Source of the DNA: Alphaproteobacteria bacterium
GTDB taxonomy: Bacteria; Pseudomonadota; Alphaproteobacteria; JAEULC01
NCBI GenBank assembly: GCA_023150455.1
Contig: JAKLKW010000014.1
Span: forward strand, 1-43,809
Direction: 5' to 3'
DNA: 43,809 nucleotides
Positions 24,122-34,955 of this stretch are shown here, one piece after another. The notes under the pieces were generated by a model that ran no database searches, was not told the origin of the DNA, and saw only the letters and a list, made by a program, of their open reading frames with translations. Numbering within the stretch: position 1 is the first letter of the stretch; every line of letters starts with the position of its first letter. Both the position numbers and the translations under genes were made by a program.

Positions 24122-24140
24122 AACTTCTTGGATCGGCTCT
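24122..24140 (-). repeat. Right terminal inverted repeat of the IS5-type element
   Basis: AACTTCTTGGATCGGCTCT is the exact reverse complement of the left end. Its last base is also the last base of the TAA stop codon (24140-24142) of the minus-strand AraC-type gene. Confidence 0.9.
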
Positions 24141-25162
24141 TAGAGAAGCCGGTAAGGATCCAGCAGGTTCTGCTCGGGATGCAGGTCGAAAACCGGCAGG
24201 AGCCGCAGGGCGCCGGCTTGCGCGCCCCTCGGGCGGCGGCGTTCCTCGCGCGGGGAAAGCTTGAACAGCCGCTTATAGGAGCGCGAAAAATGCGAGTAGC
24301 CGGCAAACCCACAGGCCTCGCCGACCGCCGCCAAGTCGATGCGGCTGCTGCGTAGCAGCTTTCGCGCGCGGCTTAGGCGAATGAGCATGTAGAAATCGGA
24401 AACCGTGCAGTTGAACGATTGCTGAAATAGCCGGTCCAATTGACGGCGCGAAACATTCGCGTGAACGGCGAGCCGTTCGACCGTCATCGGGTTCTCGATA
24501 TGCTCCTCCATCAACGTGCAGACTTTCCGCACCGAAGCCGGCACCTCGTTGCTTGCCGTCATCATGTCGTGCTGCAAGTCGATTGGCTCGCGCCACTGCG
24601 GCAGAAGAATCAGGTTCGCCACCCGGGCCGAGACATGCTTGCCGAGCTGGTGGCGGATGAGGTGCAGCATCAAATCGATTGGGCTCATGCCGCCGGCGCA
24701 GGTCATGCGGCGATCCGAGAATGTGAAGATCGTCGGACTGAACCGGACCTTGGGAAACATCCGCTGGAACGCCGCCAGGCTGATGAAATGCGCCGTCGCC
24801 GCAAACCCATCCAGTACTCCCGCGAGCGCCAGGTGATAGACGCCCGATTCTAGGCTGCCCAGCGTCTTTCCGTGGCGCGCGAAGCGGCGCAGCCTGCCCT
24901 GCGTGTCCTTGTTCTCGTACTTGTGCGGCTTGAAGCTGCCGCAAACAAGCAATAGGTCGAATTCTTTCAGGTCCTTTAGCTTCGTATCGCAGGCCAATTT
25001 CATGCCGCTGCTCGCCGTCACCTCGGTCGAGGTATCGGTCACAAGGATCCAGCGATAGGCAGGTTTTTCCAGCAGCGAATTGGTGATGCGGAGCGTCTCG
25101 ATGGCTGAGATCACCCCGAGCATTGAAAATTCCGGAATCAACAAGAAAGCAACGGCGTACAC
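24140..25162 (-). CDS. GlxA-family AraC-type transcriptional regulator
   Basis: A 340-aa regulator with an N-terminal DJ-1/PfpI-like ligand domain (about residues 1-185) and a C-terminal pair of AraC helix-turn-helix motifs (about 215-320; PMTVERLAVHANVSRRQLDRLF and AACGFAGYSHFSRSYKRLF-type pattern). The layout resembles GbdR/CdhR/SouR-type regulators of betaine, carnitine and sarcosine metabolism. The nucleophile-elbow position reads LESGVYHLA, without Cys, as expected for a sensor rather than an enzyme. The start is GTG at 25162 with GAGAGG upstream. It lies 75 bp downstream of the MttB-like gene on the same strand and probably controls it. The last ~20 residues run to the IS5 end and may be altered. 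GC is low for the window (33 of 60 bases at 25021-25080). Confidence 0.85.
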   Translation of the reverse strand: MYAVAFLLIPEFSMLGVISAIETLRITNSLLEKPAYRWILVTDTSTEVTASSGMKLACDTKLKDLKEFDLLLVCGSFKPHKYENKDTQGRLRRFARHGKTLGSLESGVYHLALAGVLDGFAATAHFISLAAFQRMFPKVRFSPTIFTFSDRRMTCAGGMSPIDLMLHLIRHQLGKHVSARVANLILLPQWREPIDLQHDMMTASNEVPASVRKVCTLMEEHIENPMTVERLAVHANVSRRQLDRLFQQSFNCTVSDFYMLIRLSRARKLLRSSRIDLAAVGEACGFAGYSHFSRSYKRLFKLSPREERRRPRGAQAGALRLLPVFDLHPEQNLLDPYRLL

Positions 25163-25237
25163 GGGCCTCTCTGAAGAAGCGACGGAATAGGGCTAAGGAT
25201 AGGAAGCTTCTTTTCGCGGCACAAGCGGCGCCAGCAG

Positions 25238-26740
25238 CTACTCCACGGAATCGGGCAGCTCCGCCTTGCGGCGTGCAACGAATTCCCGAAGGCCGTCGTC
25301 CAGTCCGAGAGCAATCGGCGGGGGCTGATACGACGCCAGCGCTTTCTTGTACGCGGCATTGCACCGTTGCGCAGCCGTCAGTTCTCCCTCCTCGCGCCAT
25401 TGTTCGTAGGAGTTGGAGTCGTAAACGCTGGAAATATGGAACGCATCGGCGAAGCGCTCCAGCGTATGGGCTGCGCCGAGATAGTGCTGTCCAGGCCCGA
25501 TTTCCCTAAACGCACTGAAGGCGAACTCGTCATCGCGCAGATCGAACCCGCCCAGCAGGCGAGAAACCATTGCCAGATGATCGACGTCTTGCATGAATTT
25601 CTCGTAGCTGAGGCAAAGGCCACCTTCCATGTGACCGGCAGCGTGAATCAGGAAGTTGACGCCGGACAATACCGTCATCAGAAGCATGTCGGCGGACTCC
25701 TGTCCCGCCTGCGAGTCGATCGTCTTAGCGGAGGTCGAGGCCGCTCCGCCGCGATATGGAATTCCCAGCCGGCGCGCCAACTGGCCCAGGCCCAGCATTG
25801 CGAGCCAGCTTTCCGCGCCGCGAGTGGGCGCCCCCGTTTTCAAGTTGAGGCCGCTTAGCATCACGCCAAAGAACACCGGGGCCCCGGGACGGACCAGTTG
25901 CGTAAGAGCGGCCCCAGCCATTGCCTCGGCGAGCACTTGAGCCATCATTCCCGCCACGGTGATCGGCCCCATGGCGCCGGCCATGACAAATGGCGAAACG
26001 ATCGCCGCCTGGTTGGCCGCCGCATAGACGCGTAGCGACTCCAGCATTGTATGATCGAGCACGAGCGGAGAATTGATGTTGATGATGGATCCTACGACAC
26101 AGTTGCGGTCCACGAATTCTTTGCCGAATACGATTTCGCACAAGGCGATGGTGTCGGCAGCACGGGACCCGGCCGTGGCGACGCCGAGAAAAGGCTTGTC
26201 GGAGAATTTCAAATGCGCGTAGGTGATGTCGAGGTGCCGTTTGGTAACAGGCACGTCGGTAGGCTCGCAGATCACGCCGCTTGAATGATGCAGATGCGGC
26301 GTCAGATAGGTAAGCTTCACGAAATTTTCCAGGTCGGCAATGGTGCCGTAGCGGCGGGGCTCATCGAGGCTGCTGACGAACGGCATCCCGTAACTCGCCC
26401 CAAACACGACCGCATTTCCGCCCATGCGAACCGATCGCGCCGGATTCCGGGCGTGCTGGATGAACTCCCGTGGCGCCGTGGCCTGGACAATCCGGCGGGC
26501 CATGCCCGACTCGAACCGCACTCGTTCGCCCTGCACATCCGCGCCCGCATCGCGGAACAGAAGCAAAGATTCGGGGTCATTGCGAAACTCGACCCCAATC
26601 TCCTTCAGTAGTTCGTCCGCCTTCGCTTCAATGAGAGACAATTGCTCGTCATCGAGTGGCGCAAACGGAGGAAGCTTCCGAGTGATATATGCCGGCGCTG
26701 CCGGTCGCTCAGTGTTTCGGGTCCGCGTACGACGGCGCAT
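25238..26740 (-). CDS. MttB-family methyltransferase, non-pyrrolysine type
   Basis: A 500-aa member of the trimethylamine methyltransferase (MttB, COG5598) superfamily, predicted TIM barrel. Typical segments are the N-terminal LIEAKADELLKEIGVEF, NINSPLVLD, then MAGAMGPITVAG and SAKTIDSQAGQESADMLL. No in-frame TAG interrupts the gene, so it belongs with non-pyrrolysine homologues, some of which (MtgB) demethylate glycine betaine using a corrinoid protein. No corrinoid protein or methylcobamide:THF methyltransferase gene lies in the window. ATG 26740 has GGGGAAG just upstream. The GlxA-type regulator behind it supports a quaternary-amine substrate. IS remnants lie on both sides and GC is lower than in neighbours, so horizontal acquisition is likely. 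Confidence 0.85.
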   Translation of the reverse strand: MRRRTRTRNTERPAAPAYITRKLPPFAPLDDEQLSLIEAKADELLKEIGVEFRNDPESLLLFRDAGADVQGERVRFESGMARRIVQATAPREFIQHARNPARSVRMGGNAVVFGASYGMPFVSSLDEPRRYGTIADLENFVKLTYLTPHLHHSSGVICEPTDVPVTKRHLDITYAHLKFSDKPFLGVATAGSRAADTIALCEIVFGKEFVDRNCVVGSIININSPLVLDHTMLESLRVYAAANQAAIVSPFVMAGAMGPITVAGMMAQVLAEAMAGAALTQLVRPGAPVFFGVMLSGLNLKTGAPTRGAESWLAMLGLGQLARRLGIPYRGGAASTSAKTIDSQAGQESADMLLMTVLSGVNFLIHAAGHMEGGLCLSYEKFMQDVDHLAMVSRLLGGFDLRDDEFAFSAFREIGPGQHYLGAAHTLERFADAFHISSVYDSNSYEQWREEGELTAAQRCNAAYKKALASYQPPPIALGLDDGLREFVARRKAELPDSVE

Positions 26741-26805
26741 CTTGCTTCCCCAGAAAAGGAACTGGGCGAGCCTAGGCCTGTTTTCCGAAATCCCGTAAAG
26801 CGCTT

Positions 26806-28069
26806 TTGGACATTGCTATGCTTATTCTGGCCATCGGGAGCGGTACTCGAGGCATTCACCGACGAGCTCTGGCGGCCGAAGGAACTCTTCCAGTTCCCAA
26901 TGGTGCGAAGAGCGTGGATGCCGATCTTCTTCGCGAGATGATCGGCTTTGCGGCGCAACGCTTGATGGAGATCGACGTCGAGAGCCTGACCGGAGCCGCG
27001 TACGGCGCGCGCGATCCGGAGCGCGTCAATCATCGCAGCGGCTATCACGACCGGCTGCGGGAGACGCGCGCCGGCACGGTCGAGCTGCGCATCCCGAAGC
27101 TGCGCAAGGGCAGCTACTTCCCCGACTTCCTGGAGCCGCGGCACATGGCCGGGAAGGCGCTCACCGCCGTGATCCAGGAGGCCTACGTGCAAGGCATCTC
27201 GACGCGCCCGGTCGACGAACTGGTCAAGGCACTCGCCATGACCGGGATCTCGAAGAAGAAGCCTCCCGCTTGTGCGGCGAGATCGACGAGAAGATCGACG
27301 CGTTCCTCAATCGCCCTCTCGAGGGCGAGTGGCCGTACATCTGGCTGGATGCGACCTATCCGAAGGTTCGGCAGAACGGGCGCATCGTCCCGGTCGCGGT
27401 GATTATCGCGGTCGGGATCAACAGCGCCGGCCGGCGCGAGGTTCTCGGCCCGGCGATCGGCCCGTCCGAGGCCGAGACCTTCTGGACCGACTTCCTGCGC
27501 CAGTTGGCACGCCGAGGGCAGCGCGGCGTCAAGCTGGTGATCTCGGATGCACATGAGGGGCTGAAGGCCGCCGTCGCCAACCAGCCGCTTGCTTCCTGGC
27601 AGCGCTGCCGGGTCCACTTCATGCGCAACGTGCTCACGCACGCCGGCACGCAGGGGCGCCGGGTCGTCGCCGCCGTTTCATCGCCACCGCCTTCGCCCGG
27701 AACGACGCCGAGGCCGCGCGCACCCAGTGGCGCCAGGTCGCCGACCAGCCGCGCCCCAGAGTGCCGAAGCTCGCCGCCATGATGGACGATGCCGAGCCCG
27801 ACCCGCTCGGCTACATGGGCTTCCCGCCCGCGCATCTGGCCAAGCTGCACTCGACCAACCCGGTCGAGCGCCTCAACGGCGAGATCAAACGCCGCACCGA
27901 TGTCGTCGGCATCTTCCCGAACGAGGACGCCATCACCCGCCTGGCCGGCGCCATGCTGCACGAGCAGAACGACGAGTGGGCCGTCCAGCGCGCCCGCAAT
28001 ATGACCCTGGAAACCACCGCTCCCTTGAGCGATGAACCCATCGTCAGTCTGCCCGCCGTGGCAGCCTGA
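26806..28069 (+). pseudogene. IS256-family transposase, second type, two frameshifts
   Basis: A nearly full-length Mutator/IS256-type transposase in three frames. Frame 1 (26806 to ~27262) carries [17 protein letters not shown] and [18 protein letters not shown]. Frame 2 (~27270 to ~27675) carries [15 protein letters not shown] and VKLVISDAHEGLKAAV. Frame 3 (to 28069) carries HSTNPVERLNGEIKRRTDVV and ends SLPAVAA. It differs in subgroup from the IS256-type remnant at 21999. The right end probably includes the TTACACCAC segment near 28114; the left end was not found. It is not functional as it stands. Confidence 0.88.
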
Positions 28070-28133
28070 CCTGACCGGCCAAGCCCGCCGGAGAGCGCGA
28101 CGTCAACGCCGCTCTTACACCACGCTAAGGGAC

Positions 28134-28373
28134 ATGATCGGGATCCGCCAGAAGATCGCGCCCGGCATCCCCATCGAGGTCTGGTTCCAGGACGAGATGA
28201 GGGTCGGCCAGAAGAACAAGCTGACCTACAAGTGGGCGAGGAAGGGCACCCGACCGCGCGCCGATCACGATCAGAACACCCGGTCGGCCCATCTGTGCGG
28301 TGCGATCTGCCTGGAGCGCAGCGCGGGCGCCGCACTGGTTCTGCCTGCCTGCAACACCGCCGCGATGAAATAT
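28134..28373 (+). pseudogene. IS630-family transposase fragment
   Basis: About 80 codons from the catalytic domain of an IS630-family transposase: IEVWFQDEMRVGQKNKLTY with its DE motif, WARKGTRPRADHDQ, and AALVLPACNTAAM. The frame runs into TGA at 28374. The N-terminal half, the remaining catalytic residues and the ends are missing. It abuts the right side of the IS256-type pseudogene and joins an antitoxin remnant at about 28368. Confidence 0.85.
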
Positions 28374-28570
28374 TGAACCATCCGGGTGTCCAGCCGGGCG
28401 ACAGGATCGTCCTGGACAAGCTGCCCGACGGACGTGTCCTGATGAAAGCCGAGCGTCCGACCGGCAAGATCCGCGATGCATACGGACTCCTGGAGAAGAA
28501 GGACGCACCGTCTTTTTCGATCGAGCAGATCAACCGGATTTCCGCCCAGGACTGGGCCGGCAGGCGATGA
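28364..28570 (+). pseudogene. AbrB/SpoVT-type antitoxin remnant
   Basis: About 68 codons resembling the middle and end of an AbrB/MazE-type antitoxin: ILNHPGVQPGDRIVLDKLP then GRVLMKAERPTGKIRDAYG, ending WAGRR-TGA at 28570. The N-terminal strand with the start codon (usually ending in VVIPK) has been replaced by IS630 sequence. No toxin gene follows, since the next gene (28608-29582) runs on the other strand. It is probably the relic of a toxin-antitoxin pair disrupted by the IS insertion. Confidence 0.65.
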
Positions 28571-28607
28571 ACAGGTAGGCGGCATCAAGAGGGCGGAGCC
28601 GACTTGA

Positions 28608-30552
<1,945 letters not shown>

Positions 30553-30556
<4 letters not shown>

Positions 30557-31455
30557 TGCTGGATCTTCAGCCTGGGGTCGAGCACGTCGCGCAGCCCGTC
30601 GCCCAGCAGGTTGAGCGCCATGACGGTGATGGCGAGCGCCGCGCCGGGAATGGTGATGATCCAGGGCGCCTCGCGCATGTACTGCCGGCCCTCGGACATG
30701 ATGTTGCCCCAGGTCGGCGCCGGCGGCTCGGCGCCGAGGCCGAGGAAGCTCAGCGTCGCTTCGGTGAGCACGGCGTAGGCGAACAGGAAGCTGAGCTGGA
30801 CGAGCAAGGGCGCCATGGAATTCGGAAGGATATGCCGGCGCAGGATGCGCCAATGCCCGGCGCCGGCGGCAACCGCCGCCTGCACGTATTCCATCTGGCT
30901 GACCACGATCACCGAGGACCTGACGATGCGCGCGGTGCGCGGGATGTAGACGATGCTGAGCGCCAGGATCATGTTCGGCGTCGAGCGGCCGAGCACGGCG
31001 GCGACGCCGATCGCCAGCAGCACGGCCGGAAACGCCATGATCGCGTCGTTGATGCGCATCAGCGCGTTGTCGAGCTGCTTGAAGTAGCCGGCCAGCGCGC
31101 CGATCAGCGTGCCGAACACGGCGTTGACCAGCACGACCATCGTGCCGATGAACAGCGACAGCTGCGCGCCGTAGACGACGCGGGCGAGCTGGCTGCGGCC
31201 GAGATTGTCGGTGCCGAACGGATGATCCCAGCTCGGCGGCTCGAAGCGCAGGCGCATCTGCAGCTTGTTGGGGCTGACCGGGCTGATCCAGGGCGCCAGC
31301 ACGGCCGCGGCGACGATGATGGCGAACAGCGCCAGGCCGAATTTGAACGAGCGGTGCCGCCACAGGCGCCGCAGCGTGTCCCAGCGCGCCGAGCGCCGCT
31401 CGGGCTCCGCCGCCGCGGCGACGGCCTCGTCGAAGGCGACGGCGCTGTCAGCCAC
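30553..31455 (-). CDS. dppC: Peptide-type ABC transporter permease (DppC)
   Basis: A 300-aa inner-membrane permease with an N-terminal OppC_N-type helix ([20 protein letters not shown]) and the BPD_transp_1 domain containing the EAA-like loop ([20 protein letters not shown]). The end ([18 protein letters not shown]) is diagnostic of DppC/OppC. The start is GTG 31455, overlapping dppB by 8 bp. It pairs with the DppB-like permease. The substrate of the system is not evident from the permeases. Confidence 0.92.
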
Positions 31456-32398
31456 GCTCGAATCTCACGCGCGGGTCGAGCCAGGCATAGGCGACGTCGA
31501 CCGCGATGTTGATGCCGACCAGCATCAGCGTCACGAACAGGAGCCCGCCCTGGATCATGGGATAGTCGCGGTTGAGGATCGCGGAAGTCAGGAGCTGCCC
31601 GACGCCCGGGATCGAGAACACCGTCTCGGTCACAACGGCGCCCGAGACGGACAGGCTGACGATGATGCCGATCACGGTGATGATCGGGATCATGGCGTTG
31701 GCAAGCGCGTGCTTGCCGATCACGAGGTAGTTCGGCAGCCCCTTGGCGCGCGCCGTGCGCACGTAGTCCTGGCGCAGCACTTCGAGCATGGTCGAGCGCG
31801 TGATGCGCGCCAAGAGGCCGACCTGCAGCAGCGCCAGCGAGATCGCCGGCATGGTCGTCGAGCGCAGCCAGCCGATCGGGTCCTGTGTGAACGGCACGTA
31901 GCCGCCGGTCGGCAGCCAGCCGAGATGCACGGAGAACAACACGATCATCATCAGGCCGAGCCAGAAATTCGGCATCGATACGCCGATCAAGGCGAACATC
32001 ATCGCAGCCTGGTCGACCCAGGTATTCTGCCTCAGCGCCGCCAGGATGCCGCTGACGATGCCGAGGATCAGCGTGATCACGAGCGCATAGAGGCTGAGCG
32101 AGAACGACACCGGCAGGCGCTCGAAGGTTGCCGTCGTGACGTCCTTGCCGAGGAAATGGGAACGCCCGAGATCGGCGCGCAGCAAGCCGCCATACCACTT
32201 GAGCAGTTGCACATGGACAGGCTCGTCCAGCCCCAGATTCTTGCGGATCTGCTCACGTTCCTCGGTGGTCGAGGTGATGCCGCCAAGGGCGGCGCTGACG
32301 TCGCCGGGGATGAGCCGCATCAGCCCGAAGGTGATCAGAGTCACCAGCAGCACCACCGGGATCGCCCCGGCGATGCTGCGCAGGATGACGCGGCCCAT
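31448..32398 (-). CDS. dppB: Peptide-type ABC transporter permease (DppB)
   Basis: A 316-aa permease with the typical DppB start (LRSIAGAIPVVLLVTLITFGLMRLIPGD, here after MGRVI), six membrane segments, the EAA loop (DYVRTARAKGLPNYLVIGKH) and the end FVTLMLVGINIAVDVAYAWLDPR. ATG 32398 is the start, and 23 bp separates it from the binding-protein gene. It forms the translocation pore with the DppC-like protein. Confidence 0.92.
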   Translation of the reverse strand: MGRVILRSIAGAIPVVLLVTLITFGLMRLIPGDVSAALGGITSTTEEREQIRKNLGLDEPVHVQLLKWYGGLLRADLGRSHFLGKDVTTATFERLPVSFSLSLYALVITLILGIVSGILAALRQNTWVDQAAMMFALIGVSMPNFWLGLMMIVLFSVHLGWLPTGGYVPFTQDPIGWLRSTTMPAISLALLQVGLLARITRSTMLEVLRQDYVRTARAKGLPNYLVIGKHALANAMIPIITVIGIIVSLSVSGAVVTETVFSIPGVGQLLTSAILNRDYPMIQGGLLFVTLMLVGINIAVDVAYAWLDPRVRFERG

Positions 32399-32421
32399 CG
32401 CGACGTGCCCCCGCCTGGCCG

Positions 32422-33978
32422 CTACTCGATCCAGACGTTCGAGAAGCGCGGGATGCGGAAGGGCTTGTATCCCTTCACGTTCGCGCGCACCGCCTGGACC
32501 TTGGTCAGCGAGCCGAACGGCACCGCATAGACCTGCTCCAGGATGCGCTTCTGCATCCGCGCGAACGCCTCCTGGCGCTTGGCCGGATCCGGCAGGGTGA
32601 TCATGTCGTCGTAGGCGGCCTGGAGCTCGGCGTCGGGCGGCGACGGCGTGGCGTTACCTCCGGCAAAGAACTTCATCGTGGCAAGCGGGCCCAATGCGGG
32701 CTGCGTGCCGTAGCCCGTGTAGAAGAAGTTCCAGCTGTCCTTCTCCTTGATCATGCGGTTGACCGAGGTCGGCCAGTCCATCACGTCCAGCTTGGCGTTG
32801 ATGCCGACGGCCTTGAGCTGCTCGGACACCACCAGCGCGGCGTTGTACATGCTGGTGTAGTCCTTGTTGGTCAGCAGGACCAGCGGCTCGTTGTTGTAGC
32901 CGGCCTCCTTCAGGTATTTCTTGGCCAGCTCCTTGTTCTTGAGATTGTAGGTTTCCTTGCCGGCATCGGTATAGGTGGCGCGGCCGGGATACTGGAAGCC
33001 GATGTTCAGCTTGTAGGCGCCGTCGGTCGACGCATCCATGATCTCGTCCATGTCGAGCGCCGCCTGGACCGCACGGCGGAAAGCGAGATTGTTGGTGGGC
33101 GCCGTCTTGGTGTTGGGCAGCATGATATGCACCCACCAGTTCTCCAGCGGCACCAGCACGACGTTCTTGTTCTTCTTGAGCTGGGCCTGCGCCTTGGTCG
33201 GAACGTCCTCGACGGCCGACAGCTCGCCGGTCTCGATGCCGGCGACGCGCGCGCCGGGCTCCGTCACGATGCGGTAGGTGACGGTGTCGACACAGGCGAC
33301 CTTGTACCCGCCGAAGCCGGTGCGCTGCTCGAACTTGGTGTTGGGCTTGTAGCCCTCGTAGCGCTTGAGCTTGACGTGGCTGTCGGCGACATACTCGACG
33401 ACCTGGAACGGGCCGGTGCCGATCGGCTCGAGCCGGAGGAACTCCGCATCCTTCTGCTCGGCGGGAATGATCACGACCGGCTGGCTGAAGGAGCTCAGAT
33501 CCTCGATGAAGGTCGGCTGCTTCTTCTTCATCCGGATGATGAACGTGAACGCATCCGGCGCTTCCCATTTCTCGACGTTGACCAGGAAGGCCCGCTCGAT
33601 GCCGATCTTCGCATAGCGGTCGAACGACGCCTTCACGTCGGCCGAGGTCATGTCCTTGCCGTTGTGGAACTTGATGCCCTGGCGAAGCTTGAAGGTGTAG
33701 CTGAGCCCGTCAGGCGCCTCCGTCATCGACTCGGCGAGGTCGAGGATCGGCTGGTTGGTCTCGTCGCGCGTCATCAGCGGCTCGAAGATGTTCGAGACCA
33801 CGTTGCGCGTCGAGATCGTCTGCGACGAATACTGGTCGAGGCTGTTGACCTTGGCCTCGCCGGCGAAGACCAGGTCCCCGCCCTTCTTCGGGCAGGTGAA
33901 CGGCGCCGCCAGCGCCGATCCCGCCAATCCGACAAGCCCGGCCGCGAGGCCCAGTTGCACGACGTGTCTCTTTTTCAT
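32422..33978 (-). CDS. dppA: Periplasmic substrate-binding protein (SBP_bac_5, DppA-like)
   Basis: A 518-aa solute-binding protein of the peptide/nickel/opine class (cluster C). A Sec signal peptide covers residues 1-28 (basic MKKRH, hydrophobic core, cleavage near SALA-AP). The mature protein has the family segments around LDLAESMTEAPDGLSYTFKL and RQGIKFHNGKDMTSADV. ATG 33978 has GGGGAG 6 bp upstream. The ligand may be a peptide, opine, amide or other compound. It is encoded 26 bp downstream of a D-2-hydroxyacid dehydrogenase gene and probably cotranscribed with it. Confidence 0.92.
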   Translation of the reverse strand: MKKRHVVQLGLAAGLVGLAGSALAAPFTCPKKGGDLVFAGEAKVNSLDQYSSQTISTRNVVSNIFEPLMTRDETNQPILDLAESMTEAPDGLSYTFKLRQGIKFHNGKDMTSADVKASFDRYAKIGIERAFLVNVEKWEAPDAFTFIIRMKKKQPTFIEDLSSFSQPVVIIPAEQKDAEFLRLEPIGTGPFQVVEYVADSHVKLKRYEGYKPNTKFEQRTGFGGYKVACVDTVTYRIVTEPGARVAGIETGELSAVEDVPTKAQAQLKKNKNVVLVPLENWWVHIMLPNTKTAPTNNLAFRRAVQAALDMDEIMDASTDGAYKLNIGFQYPGRATYTDAGKETYNLKNKELAKKYLKEAGYNNEPLVLLTNKDYTSMYNAALVVSEQLKAVGINAKLDVMDWPTSVNRMIKEKDSWNFFYTGYGTQPALGPLATMKFFAGGNATPSPPDAELQAAYDDMITLPDPAKRQEAFARMQKRILEQVYAVPFGSLTKVQAVRANVKGYKPFRIPRFSNVWIE

Positions 33979-34004
33979 GGTCACTCCCCCTTGTTGTCGT
34001 CCTG

Positions 34005-34955
34005 TCATTTCAGGTCGACCGGCGTCGACGGCCGACCGGTGCGGAAGAAGCTCTCGATGTTGGCGATCACGCCCGCGTAGCAGGCGTCCCAGGTCTCGTT
34101 CGTGCCGCCGGCGAGGTGCGGCGTCAGCACGACGTTGTCCAGCGCCAGCAGCCGCGGCGGGACCTGCGGCTCGTTCTCGAACACGTCGAGCCCGGCGCCG
34201 GCGATGGTGCCCGCCTCGAGCGCCTGGACGAGCGCCGCCTCGTCGATCACCGCGCCGCGCGCGATGTTGACGAGCACGCCCTCTCGGCCGAGCGCCCGGA
34301 GCACGCCCGCGTCGACGCGGTGCCGCGTCTCCGGCGTCGCCGGGCAGGCGACGACGAGATTGTCCGACCACGCCGCAAGCGCACCGAGGTCGTCGAAATG
34401 GCGGTAGGGCAGGTCCGGCCGCCGGGCGCGGTCGTGGTAAGCGATTTCAAGATCGAACCCGAGAGCGCGCCGCGCGATCGCCGCGCCGATCCGCCCGAGG
34501 CCGAAAATGCCGAGTCGCCGACCGCTGAACCGCGGCGCCAGCGGAAACCGTCCCTGCAGCCATTTGCCGTCGCGCACATAGCGGTCGGCGGCCAGCACGC
34601 GCCGCTGCACGGCGATCATGAGGCCCATCGCCAGATCGGCGACGCAGGCATCCGTCAGCCCCGGCGTGTTGGCGAGCTGGATGCCGCGCCGGCGCAGCGC
34701 CGCAATGTCGACGTAGTCGAAGCCGGCGCCGAGCACCGCCACCAGGCGCAGCGCCGGCATCCGGTCGAGCAGCGCGTCGTCGACGCGCGCACCGACCGAG
34801 ACCAGCACCTCGGCCCGCGGGTCGAACGCGTCGGGCATGCGATGCAGCGTGAAGCGGGCCGCCAGTGCCCGCGCGAAGGGATCGCCCAGCCCCAGACCGT
34901 TGATCGAGGGCAGCGTGGCCGCGGGCGATTGGGCGAGGCTAGCGATCGCGCTCAT
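34005..34955 (-). CDS. D-2-hydroxyacid dehydrogenase family protein
   Basis: A 316-aa NAD(P)-dependent enzyme of the D-2-hydroxyacid dehydrogenase family (glyoxylate/hydroxypyruvate reductase type). The Rossmann motif is G152-L-G-R-I-G157. The catalytic triad is present as R233 (VNIARGAV), E262 (DVFENEP) and H280 (LTPHLAGGT). It interconverts a 2-oxoacid and a D-2-hydroxyacid; the exact acid cannot be told. It begins the minus-strand operon that continues with dppABCDF, which ties its substrate to the imported compound. ATG 34955 is 163 bp from the divergent Ldh-family gene. Confidence 0.9.
   Translation of the reverse strand: MSAIASLAQSPAATLPSINGLGLGDPFARALAARFTLHRMPDAFDPRAEVLVSVGARVDDALLDRMPALRLVAVLGAGFDYVDIAALRRRGIQLANTPGLTDACVADLAMGLMIAVQRRVLAADRYVRDGKWLQGRFPLAPRFSGRRLGIFGLGRIGAAIARRALGFDLEIAYHDRARRPDLPYRHFDDLGALAAWSDNLVVACPATPETRHRVDAGVLRALGREGVLVNIARGAVIDEAALVQALEAGTIAGAGLDVFENEPQVPPRLLALDNVVLTPHLAGGTNETWDACYAGVIANIESFFRTGRPSTPVDLK

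Larger units (their letters stand above)
23191..24140 (+). mobile_element. IS5-family insertion sequence, decayed
   Basis: A ~950-bp element bounded by perfect 19-bp inverted repeats at 23191-23209 and 24122-24140. It contains one broken DDE transposase gene. The left end truncates an IS3-family OrfB. The right end touches the stop codon of the GlxA-type regulator gene. The flanking bases (CTC on the left, TAGAG on the right) show no convincing target duplication, so the two flanks were probably brought together by a deletion or by recombination between IS copies. Confidence 0.85.

Noticed and set aside
25238-26740. Pyrrolysine-dependent trimethylamine methyltransferase
   Set aside because: No in-frame TAG interrupts the gene, so it belongs with non-pyrrolysine members of the family.
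28232-28570. An intact 112-codon gene spanning the IS630/AbrB junction
   Set aside because: Its first half lies out of frame over the IS630 transposase fragment and only the last ~68 codons resemble a protein family, so it is treated as an antitoxin remnant.
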